DNA of 5,813 nucleotides from NCBI GenBank assembly GCA_013330285.1, contig DUIP01000114.1, forward strand, positions 6,219 to 12,031. The letters run 5' to 3'. The notes under the pieces are model-generated. The model ran no database searches and was not told where the DNA came from. It saw only the letters and a program-made list of their open reading frames with translations. The stretch is from Candidatus Poseidoniaceae archaeon (GTDB taxonomy: Archaea > Thermoplasmatota > Poseidoniia > Poseidoniales > Poseidoniaceae). Below are positions 1 to 5,571 of this stretch, in pieces. How positions within the stretch are numbered: position 1 is the first letter of the stretch; each line of letters begins with the position of its first letter. The position numbers and the translations under genes were made by a program.

Positions 1-1583
1 AATCTTCCAGTCCATGTCATCGAGATGTTCGAATGATAATCGTCTGTTCCAATCGGGTTCAAATCGAGATTCAAACGTATGGATTGAGAGGAACCGTCCC
101 TGTAGAGGTACCATCCATCGTCTTCCAAGACGGCCTTGCCATTGATGAGGACATGGGTATTTTTCGCATAGCCCCACTGCGTCGCCCCATCATCCCAAAG
201 GAGGGATTGGGGTTCAGGTGGGTCGCCAACCAATTGATAATTCTGAACCATCAGTCGCATCATCATCTTTTCATCGTCCCAAGCAACGGTGACATTGGCT
301 ACCAGGCCTTGACCTGATTCGATCCACTCTGTTCGAGTTGCAGGGAAGGACATGGCCACTCTTGTCTGTCCAAATGTGTAGGTTTGACTGTCGACAAAAT
401 ATCCATCGGTGTCCAACGGCTCGAAGGCATATTGCATGAACGTGCTAAGGGTGTAGACTTTGTTCGGGTCTTCCAGCATTGAAGCAGGGTTTGCAGACAG
501 CATCGCTTGCATGGACATGGCAGACATTGGGTCGATGAGGTTCGTACCGTTTCCATTGTTGGCGTCGATGCACCACATGCTTCTGTCATCGTTCCACATC
601 AATCGACCAGTGGCCTCGAACGCCGAGCCATTGTAGCCATTTGTTGCAGCGTTTGTGATGTCTTCATCCGTAGGTAAGATGCACATCATATTCCCGTTTG
701 GCCCAAAGAGGGTCCATTGATTGTTTGAGATCAGGACGGTGCCTGCCATCGAGACCATGCTTCCAGATTCATAACTCCACGTAGATTCTCCCGCCCATTC
801 GAGCATCTTAGGTTGTGGCGTGTATCCATCGACAAGGATGATTTCTGGGCCTTGGGTGATGAACGCCCAACGTAGGTTGGTCTCTTGATAGTTGAGCATG
901 CCCGTTACTTCGACCTTCGAATCAGCTTCAATCCAAACCCCTGGCGCTGATTGAATCAGCAATTGAAGTTGATGTGCGGCGTTTCCAGGATGGTCGGTGA
1001 TGTAGGCTGATGTGTAGATTGCATCCTTGTTGATCGCTTCGCTAATGAATCCTGTAATCGTGACAATTTCTCCTGCATAACGTTCCGGTTCGACGGCTAA
1101 ATCACTCAGAGTGAGCCGTTGGACTTCCGGAAGGCCATCGGCTTCCCACCAAATGGCCCCTGCGCCGGTAGATTGCAGGTAGAAGCGACCGTTGTAATCA
1201 ACAACCGCACCCATGACCGTGACATTCGTACCGATTGGAGGTTTTTCACCTGTTGAATACCAACGGACGCTGATGACTCCAGTGTCGTCTTCAACGACAA
1301 GATCAACCCGATCTTCTCCGCTGCCATAGCGGTCTTCAATCCAAGAGATGACGGTGCCTTCAACCAAGACGGTTTCACGGTTGTGATTCACCAAATCTTC
1401 AACCAAAACCACCTGCGGTTCCCTCACCATGGCGTACCAATTGAGTGAGGCTACAAGGAATATTGCGAGGGCAAACATGACCCATAATTTCTGCCCGCGA
1501 GTCGCTGGGTCATCGTCAGTGATTTTTAGCATGATGTCCTTGAGAGCATCGGCCATGGTACACTTGAGTCGCGGTCCAGCCAT
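1..1583 (-). CDS. Membrane-anchored multi-OB-fold protein, 3' end beyond window
   Basis: The minus strand is open from an in-frame TAG at 1610-1608 to the left edge, giving at least 527 codons with no stop; the C-terminus is missing. Residues 1-32 are polar and probably cytoplasmic. Residues 33-52 form one hydrophobic segment (WVMFALAIFLVASLNWYAMV), so the rest should lie outside the cell. Residues ~71-147 look like an OB-fold: alternating beta strands, the turn EDDTGVISVRW and a closing strand NGRFYLQS. Similar modules follow at ~156-252 and ~261-345, and again at ~380-455 and ~461-527. The last two repeat the preceding two at the protein level. Function is not recognised; OB-folds commonly bind nucleic acid or oligosaccharide, and an outside location would be unusual for the former. 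Start: ATG at 1583 has a weak AAGG nine bases upstream; ATG at 1556 (MADALKDIM) is a real alternative without a clear Shine-Dalgarno. The frame is certain; the OB-fold call is by eye. Confidence 0.88.
   Translation of the reverse strand, partial: MAGPRLKCTMADALKDIMLKITDDDPATRGQKLWVMFALAIFLVASLNWYAMVREPQVVLVEDLVNHNRETVLVEGTVISWIEDRYGSGEDRVDLVVEDDTGVISVRWYSTGEKPPIGTNVTVMGAVVDYNGRFYLQSTGAGAIWWEADGLPEVQRLTLSDLAVEPERYAGEIVTITGFISEAINKDAIYTSAYITDHPGNAAHQLQLLIQSAPGVWIEADSKVEVTGMLNYQETNLRWAFITQGPEIILVDGYTPQPKMLEWAGESTWSYESGSMVSMAGTVLISNNQWTLFGPNGNMMCILPTDEDITNAATNGYNGSAFEATGRLMWNDDRSMWCIDANNGNGTNLIDPMSAMSMQAMLSANPASMLEDPNKVYTLSTFMQYAFEPLDTDGYFVDSQTYTFGQTRVAMSFPATRTEWIESGQGLVANVTVAWDDEKMMMRLMVQNYQLVGDPPEPQSLLWDDGATQWGYAKNTHVLINGKAVLEDDGWYLYRDGSSQSIRLNLDLNPIGTDDYHSNISMTWTGR
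3..935 (-). repeat. Internal ~200-residue protein duplication in the OB-fold gene
   Basis: Two stretches of the encoded protein align, residues ~217-327 (bases 935-603) and ~420-527 (bases 326-3). Shared landmarks in order are VWIEAD against EWIESG; LEW (W263) against LLW (W463); the tryptophan-tyrosine pair W269/Y271 against W470/Y472; G281 against G482; QWTLFGPNG (W290) against GWYLYRDGS (W491); and TGR at 325-327 against TGR at 525-527. The distance from Tyr to Gly to Trp is identical in both copies (10 then 9 residues). The similarity is at protein level; the DNA copies have diverged, so this is an old duplication and not a recent tandem repeat. The second copy is cut by the window edge. 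Confidence 0.7.
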
Positions 1584-1679
1584 AGCCGTTTGCCTTGAGT
1601 CACTCTCCTAAAATGACTGAAATTGATGGTTTGCTTGTGGGTCTGTTTTTTTAATGGTTGAACCGAGGGAGGTATGGGG
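1584..1679. promoter_or_regulatory. Divergent intergenic promoter region
   Basis: This ~96-bp gap lies between two head-to-head genes, so it must carry both promoters. Its most AT-rich element is a T7 run followed by AA at 1646-1654. Read on the minus strand as TTAAAAAAA it could be a TATA box, placing a start near 1625 and giving a leader of about 40 bases for the OB-fold gene. Read on the plus strand it lies about 25-30 bases ahead of the HD gene start. Neither TATA assignment is strong, and no operator-like palindrome was seen. Confidence 0.4.
1668..1673 (+). promoter_or_regulatory. Ribosome binding site that decides the HD gene start
   Basis: GGAGGT is a strong Shine-Dalgarno match. It touches the first ATG (1674), leaving only one base between GGAGG and that codon, but lies seven bases from the second in-frame ATG (1680) and thirteen from a third (1686). 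Normal spacing therefore favours 1680. Confidence 0.65.
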
Positions 1680-2981
1680 ATGGCGATGCGGGACCGTGTG
1701 ATTCGTGACGAAATTCACAAGGATATTCTGGTTCCAAGCCAGCACGCAACCATCATTGACACAAGGGAATTCCAGAGGCTGCGTCACATTCAGCAACTCT
1801 CAACCTGTGAGTATGTGTTTCCTGCAGCCAACCACAGTCGATTTGCACATTCACTCGGCGCCTACCATTTGGCAGGCCAATTAACCGCATCTCTACAAGA
1901 GGTCCAACCTGGGATTCTCAGCGATGAAGATGCTGAGTTGGTCCAACTTGCTGCATTGCTTCACGATATTGGCCACCCACCATTCTCGCATGTGCTCGAA
2001 ACACCTGAAGTCTTTGCTACATACCACTCGCACGAACATTGGGGCAGGGTGCTGCTTGAATCGGAAGAGACAGAAGTCGGAGCAGCGTTGAAGTCAACCC
2101 TTGGCCAACAACGAACAGAACGCCTTTTCGCTCTCTTGGACGGCGCCTCGGAACATGATGGCACGCCAATTCCACCGTTCATGAAAGAGATTGTTTCAAG
2201 CCAACTTGACGTCGATCGAATGGATTACATGGTTCGCGACCAGGCGAACACAGGCGCTCAGATCGGTGGCTTTGACATTGCGCGTGTTCTTCGGGCCCTT
2301 AGAGTGGGTGATGATGGACATTTCTTTGTCAAGGCATGGGGATTACCTGCCATCGAAGCTTATCTCGTTACTCGATATCACATGTATCACCAAGTCTATT
2401 TCCACAAAGTCAACATGCTGACACAAAACTACCTTGTCCGTATGCTTGCTCGGGCTCGAACTCTTGCACAACAAGGGGAATTGACCCTCTCGCCTTCGCT
2501 TCACAAAATGTTGTTGGATGAGTCCCTCGATGCAAAGGGCTATGCAAGCCTCAATGATGCACATGTGCGCGTCGCCATCCCAGACTGGGCTGAACACAGC
2601 GATGAGATGCTTTCTCAGTACGCTACGAAGATGATGTCAAGAAGGGAATTTCACAAATCCCTTCGTATTGAAGCACTGACCACTGAGATGGTTGAAGTTG
2701 TCAAAGATCGGATTGAAGCAGCAGTTGCTGAGGCTGGTTATGATGTTGAATCCGAAGTCATCTACGCTCGGATTTCGAAGCGTGGATACATGCCTTATGC
2801 CCAAGGAATCATCATCGAAGACGGTGGTGACGCTTCCGAGCATTCAGCGCTCATACGATCGCTTACACAACCGAATGAACGGGCTCTGATTTTTGTTCCT
2901 GAGGCCATTCGCGATTCGTTAGAGCAACGAGTTCGAGAATGGATCAAACCAACACAATCCTCATTGGTTCAATTCGAATGA
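1680..2981 (+). CDS. HD-domain dNTP triphosphohydrolase-like protein (SAMHD1/COG1078 type)
   Basis: This 433-residue protein (435 from the upstream ATG at 1674) belongs to the HD superfamily of metal-dependent phosphohydrolases, which in SAMHD1 and bacterial relatives split dNTPs to nucleosides and triphosphate in the cytoplasm. The family hallmarks appear in order: the N-terminal VIRDEIHKDI, FQRLRHIQQLS at 31-41, NHSRFAHSLG with H57, LLHDIGHPPFSH with H95, D96 and H99, HEH at 118-120, DVDRMDYMVRD with D179, and YFHK at 240-243. H57, H95, D96 and D179 match SAMHD1 metal ligands H167, H206, D207 and D311; Y183 and D187 match SAMHD1 Y315 and D319, and Y240, H242, K243 match Y374, H376, K377. 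One difference is R180 where SAMHD1 has K312. No SAM domain is present. Length suits COG1078 proteins. The exact substrate cannot be read from sequence; other nucleotides are possible. It is divergent from the OB-fold gene and lies 41 bases ahead of a tRNA gene. Confidence 0.93.
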   Translation: MAMRDRVIRDEIHKDILVPSQHATIIDTREFQRLRHIQQLSTCEYVFPAANHSRFAHSLGAYHLAGQLTASLQEVQPGILSDEDAELVQLAALLHDIGHPPFSHVLETPEVFATYHSHEHWGRVLLESEETEVGAALKSTLGQQRTERLFALLDGASEHDGTPIPPFMKEIVSSQLDVDRMDYMVRDQANTGAQIGGFDIARVLRALRVGDDGHFFVKAWGLPAIEAYLVTRYHMYHQVYFHKVNMLTQNYLVRMLARARTLAQQGELTLSPSLHKMLLDESLDAKGYASLNDAHVRVAIPDWAEHSDEMLSQYATKMMSRREFHKSLRIEALTTEMVEVVKDRIEAAVAEAGYDVESEVIYARISKRGYMPYAQGIIIEDGGDASEHSALIRSLTQPNERALIFVPEAIRDSLEQRVREWIKPTQSSLVQFE

Positions 2982-3022
2982 AAAGGATAACTTGATGAGT
3001 CGAGCCAAGTGCAACACAACAG

Positions 3023-3099
3023 GGGCCTGTAGCTTAGTCGGTTAGAGCGCCCGGCTCATAACCGGGAGGTCAGGGGTTCAACTCCCTTCGGGCCCACCA
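3023..3099 (+). tRNA. tRNA with CAT anticodon, probably tRNA-Ile2
   Basis: A full cloverleaf can be folded by eye. The acceptor stem GGGCCTG/CGGGCCC pairs throughout with one U-G. The D stem is GCTT/GAGC, the anticodon stem is CCCGG/CCGGG around loop CTCATAA, with CAT at 3057-3059. The variable loop is AGGTC, and the T stem is AGGGG/CCCTT around TTCAACT. The discriminator is A (3096) and CCA is encoded (3097-3099). There is no intron. CAT can mean initiator Met, elongator Met or Ile2, whose C34 is modified (agmatidine in archaea) to read AUA. A GGGCC acceptor stem is, from memory, typical of archaeal Ile2, while elongator Met usually begins GCC; the initiator is disfavoured because its acceptor usually begins AGC. 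Identity is therefore an inference; that it is a tRNA is near certain. No clear TATA box precedes it, so it may be co-transcribed with the HD gene 41 bases upstream. Confidence 0.95.
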
Positions 3100-3112
3100 T
3101 GTGTTTCACGAA

Positions 3113-3119
3113 TTTTTTT
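3113..3119 (+). terminator. T-tract terminator after the tRNA
   Basis: Seven consecutive T residues start 13 bases after the encoded CCA. Archaeal RNA polymerase stops at such U-tracts without needing a hairpin, so this probably ends the tRNA transcript (and any read-through from the HD gene). Confidence 0.55.
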
Positions 3120-3190
3120 AGATTTTAATGGCGATTGGGATGGTGAATCTGAGTCAAATTCAACGGTTTGTTCAATGCTCTTTCTTTCCC

Positions 3191-3250
3191 ATTTTATCAC
3201 AACGGTTATGAGGGTAGCATCTGTGGGATTGACCAATAGGTGAAGTTCGT
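3191..3250 (+). promoter_or_regulatory. Candidate TATA box and ribosome binding site of the PGF-anchored gene
   Basis: ATTTTATCA at 3191-3199 is a plausible box A; a start about 25 bases on would be near 3220 and give a leader of about 30 bases. Within that leader AGGTGA at 3238-3243 is a good Shine-Dalgarno match, seven bases before the ATG at 3251. The ribosome site is firmer than the TATA box. The rest of the gap back to the tRNA (3120-3190) shows nothing I can name. Confidence 0.5.
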
Positions 3251-4174
3251 ATGTTGAAGCGTGCCGTTTTCATTCTTGCTCTTTACATCGGTTCGATTAT
3301 GCTCGTTGCAGTCCCTGCAGCAGCACAAGTGCCCACTGCAGCTGTTTCGCTTTCGTGTGCACCAATCTCGATCAACGTCGAGGTGAAACCGGGTTCTACG
3401 TACTCCGGATTTACGACATGCACCGCAAGCAATCCTACCACTTACCAAGAGAAAATCAGTATCTTGGTGACCAGTGATGGCTTAGCCACCGCTTCTCCCG
3501 GTGACATGTACATCGGTGGAAACTCGGAAGTTGACTTCCAAATCTCTGTCCGTGCCACACCATACATGGTCATGCAAAGCCGCACCCTCTCTGTTTCTGC
3601 AACGGTTCAAGAGATCAACAGTTTGCCACCAGCAAACACGGCTTCGTCCCAAAACAACATGATTGTCAACATCATGCAGTACTCACTTGTCCAGGTCGAA
3701 GCAGTTGAGCCATTCGTTCAACTCATGCCAAAGAAGGATAAGAACTTCGAATTCAAGGTCTACAACCTTGGCAACCAAATTGACTTCATGAAGGTCGGTA
3801 TTACTGACTCAAGCCGAACTGACTTGGAAAAGGCTGGTTTCACGATTAACCTACCAGCAGTGAAGGTCCAAATCGACGCTATCCCAACAGCAACTAAGGT
3901 TCGTGTCATGGCTCGTACGCCAAAGACACAGGGATGGAGCGATGCTTACCACGTGCTTGACTTCTACGCTGAATCAGAATTCGCTTGTAATAACGGCGGC
4001 TGTATCCGTGAATCTCAGATGATCACAGTTTACGTCCGTGGTGTCTATCTTCCAGGCTTTGAAGTCGTTCCGGCGGTTTCAATGCTCGCCTTAGCAGCAG
4101 CAGTTGCTGGTCGTCGAATGACCGGTAGCGAAGATGAAGAAGGGGAGTGGAGAGAATCCGCTCCTGGTCTGTGA
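3251..4174 (+). CDS. Secreted beta-rich surface protein with PGF-CTERM-like anchor
   Basis: This 307-residue protein should be exported and held at the cell surface. Residues 1-25 form a Sec signal peptide: basic LKR, a hydrophobic core, and a probable cut after AAA (23-25) before Q26. The body has two parts that read like Ig-like/NEW3-type beta sandwiches: ~38-120 (conserved-looking INVEVKPGSTYSGFTTCTASN and the later VDFQISVRA), and ~148-262 (FEFKVYNLGNQIDFMKVGI onward). Four cysteines, C36, C57, C246 and C251, could form two disulfides outside the cell. The C-terminus has PGF at 268-270, a hydrophobic stretch to ~287 and RR at 288-289, which is the three-part plan of archaeosortase targets. 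An unusual 18-residue tail with an acidic run (SEDEEGE) follows. No enzyme motif is visible, so the role is structural or binding at best. AGGTGA seven bases upstream supports the start. The next gene begins 100 bases on, in the same direction. Confidence 0.9.
   Translation: MLKRAVFILALYIGSIMLVAVPAAAQVPTAAVSLSCAPISINVEVKPGSTYSGFTTCTASNPTTYQEKISILVTSDGLATASPGDMYIGGNSEVDFQISVRATPYMVMQSRTLSVSATVQEINSLPPANTASSQNNMIVNIMQYSLVQVEAVEPFVQLMPKKDKNFEFKVYNLGNQIDFMKVGITDSSRTDLEKAGFTINLPAVKVQIDAIPTATKVRVMARTPKTQGWSDAYHVLDFYAESEFACNNGGCIRESQMITVYVRGVYLPGFEVVPAVSMLALAAAVAGRRMTGSEDEEGEWRESAPGL
4052..4117 (+). other. PGF-CTERM-like sorting signal in the encoded protein
   Basis: Residues 268-289 give PGF, then E, then a hydrophobic helix (VVPAVSMLALAAAVAG) and two arginines. 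In known PGF-CTERM proteins archaeosortase A cuts near PGF and joins the protein to a lipid. Family members usually end shortly after the basic residues; here 18 further residues follow. A plain C-terminal membrane helix with a cytoplasmic tail is the alternative. Confidence 0.65.
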
Positions 4175-4274
4175 CGGCTCGTCTGACAGCCTTGCGCAAT
4201 GCGCCTGTTTGTGACATGAATAGGGGTTGGTTTGATAATCCCCTGCGTCAAACGGTAAGATAACAGGGATTTCT

Positions 4275-5480
4275 ATGAGTGGATTACTGGACAAAGCGAC
4301 CGCCGCAAAAGAAGCAGAAGTAGTGGAGAAAGTTGTCGAAAAGACACCCGTACCAGTCAAGGAAAAAGTGACTGTTGTTACATCTGAACCGTCCTTCATG
4401 GATCGAGCCAGTAAAATTGGACTTGTCCTTGGTGGCCTCGGATTCATTGGTATGTGGTTCCTGGATAATTACTTCCTTGAAGACATCACGGGGCCGGTTC
4501 CATTCGGTCTTGTCGCTCTAGCCCTCATCGGCGGTTCATTCTACATGGTATGGGACTCGATTGATCGGGAGAAAACGGTCGTTCTTGTTGTTGGATATTT
4601 GTTGATGACATCCGTCCCATACCTTGCAGGTCTGGAATTGGGCCAAGACTCCATTGGTATTGCTGAACTTCAAATCAATGAAGATTCAGATGAATTTTCC
4701 TTTGTAGTCCGAGGTTCCTTCTCAGAGGCAACAAGCACCATCGAAGTTGATGGTGAAACTGTGTGGTCGGATACGCAATCCCTTTCAGCGGATATGGTGA
4801 GGTTCCAAGCTCCACTTTCTGAAGTGTTCAAAGGAAATTCACAAAACAATGAGTTGTCAACGGTTCTTTCTTACTCCCTCTCAGTCGAATCCAATACAGG
4901 AACCGTGGAAACCGTTGAGATTACTCCCGGTTTGCTCAACCGAGAAGTGACTCATTCAGGGGCTAGAATCACCCTTGTCTCAGGTACGACAACCTCTGGG
5001 GATTCAACAGAAACCACAGAAGCAGGCCTTCAAGTTGAATCAATCTTAGGAATGTTTGGTAATTCAGAGACAACGATGAACAACGGTGAACACTCGATGT
5101 CCAATGTCAACAAATACCTCCCCATCTCATCTGACTATACGATTCAACTCAAGGTGATGAAGGACAGCAGCCAGAAGTGGCAATCCCCTGTCATCGAGGT
5201 CGATGGTACCTCGGCAACATGGGTGAGTTCAGTTTCTGGCACTCAAACTGGAAGTACTGACCGCTGGTTGGCTATGCCGGGCACTGGCTATGATCCAAAT
5301 ACGGGAACAATCGAGATTCTTGAACGAGACGATTTCTTTGATGATGACGGTTGCTACACCTTCCAAATCATAATTACGAACGAATACTATGCAGGCAGCA
5401 ATGCAGTTCACATGAGCAGCAGCTCTTGGGAACTTAACTGGGAAGATCCAGGTGCGAACGACAACATGCCGACCTGCTGA
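4275..5480 (+). CDS. Three-helix membrane protein with large outside domain, function unknown
   Basis: I do not recognise a family for this 401-residue protein. Residues 1-46 are a cytoplasmic, highly charged Lys/Glu/Val-rich head (KEAEVVEKVVEKTPVPVKEK). Three membrane segments follow at ~47-65, ~73-93 and ~101-122. A cytoplasmic head and three crossings put residues ~123-401 outside. That domain is rich in Ser, Thr, Asp and Asn and in short beta-like strands (for example FSFVVRGSF, TIEVDGETVW, TIQLKVM), suggesting one or more beta sandwiches; a Ser/Thr-rich stretch at ~235-248 may be a linker. The only two cysteines, C360 and the last residue C401, could form a disulfide. No catalytic motif is visible. 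The Shine-Dalgarno is poor (CAGGG at 4265-4269, five bases from the ATG), and TTTGATAATC at 4231-4240 may be its TATA box, which would give a very short leader. It follows the PGF-anchored gene by 100 bases and could share its surface role. Confidence 0.88.
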   Translation: MSGLLDKATAAKEAEVVEKVVEKTPVPVKEKVTVVTSEPSFMDRASKIGLVLGGLGFIGMWFLDNYFLEDITGPVPFGLVALALIGGSFYMVWDSIDREKTVVLVVGYLLMTSVPYLAGLELGQDSIGIAELQINEDSDEFSFVVRGSFSEATSTIEVDGETVWSDTQSLSADMVRFQAPLSEVFKGNSQNNELSTVLSYSLSVESNTGTVETVEITPGLLNREVTHSGARITLVSGTTTSGDSTETTEAGLQVESILGMFGNSETTMNNGEHSMSNVNKYLPISSDYTIQLKVMKDSSQKWQSPVIEVDGTSATWVSSVSGTQTGSTDRWLAMPGTGYDPNTGTIEILERDDFFDDDGCYTFQIIITNEYYAGSNAVHMSSSSWELNWEDPGANDNMPTC

Positions 5481-5522
5481 TTCTGTCCGCTCGTTGTAAG
5501 TGTGCAATCCTCGATGTATTGT

Positions 5523-5539
5523 TTGCATATGACATGCAA
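5523..5539. promoter_or_regulatory. Inverted repeat in the promoter gap of the last gene
   Basis: TTGCAT, five bases, ATGCAA forms a perfect 6-bp inverted repeat 33 bases before the ATG at 5572. Its centre includes the AT-rich GCATATGAC, which could be part of a weak TATA box, so a dimeric regulator binding here would cover the core promoter. It is short enough to be chance. Confidence 0.3.
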
Positions 5540-5555
5540 GGTATCAAAGGTAAAT

Positions 5556-5562
5556 GGGGTGA
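5556..5562 (+). promoter_or_regulatory. Ribosome binding site of the last gene
   Basis: GGGGTGA matches the archaeal anti-Shine-Dalgarno well and ends nine bases before the ATG at 5572, supporting that start for the edge-cut gene. Confidence 0.6.
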
Positions 5563-5571
5563 CTAAACATC

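Noticed and set aside
33..1611. Several shorter frames on both strands within 1-1611 (for example 33-317 plus, 299-589 minus, 1106-1378 minus, 1429-1611 plus)
   Set aside because: They overlap the long minus-strand frame that has sensible protein composition and continues through the left edge; they are shadows.
1961..2889. Shorter frames on both strands inside the HD gene
   Set aside because: They overlap a gene with a full set of family motifs and have no ribosome site or recognisable product.
1680..2981. The HD protein as a Cas3 nuclease or as part of an anti-phage system
   Set aside because: The motif order is that of SAMHD1/COG1078 enzymes, there is no helicase, and no CRISPR repeats or defence genes are in the window.
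3023..3099. The tRNA as an integration site for a mobile element
   Set aside because: No integrase gene and no second copy of the tRNA 3' end was seen in the window.
4194..4204. GCGC-AAT-GCGC mini hairpin after the PGF gene as a terminator
   Set aside because: Four pairs with a three-base loop and only TTT nearby is too weak to call.
4222..4244. Possible hairpin AGGGG...CCCCT between the PGF gene and the next gene
   Set aside because: The stem is only five pairs with a 13-base loop and no T-tract follows; the T/A-rich loop is more likely a TATA element.
4023..4447. Three overlapping minus-strand frames across the end of the PGF gene and the start of the next gene
   Set aside because: Their proteins are low-complexity Ser/Arg/Thr-rich shadows of the plus-strand codons, and the plus-strand genes are well supported.
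5229..5528. A 99-codon minus-strand frame over the end of the three-helix membrane protein gene
   Set aside because: It is mostly antisense to a supported gene, with no upstream signals and no recognisable features.
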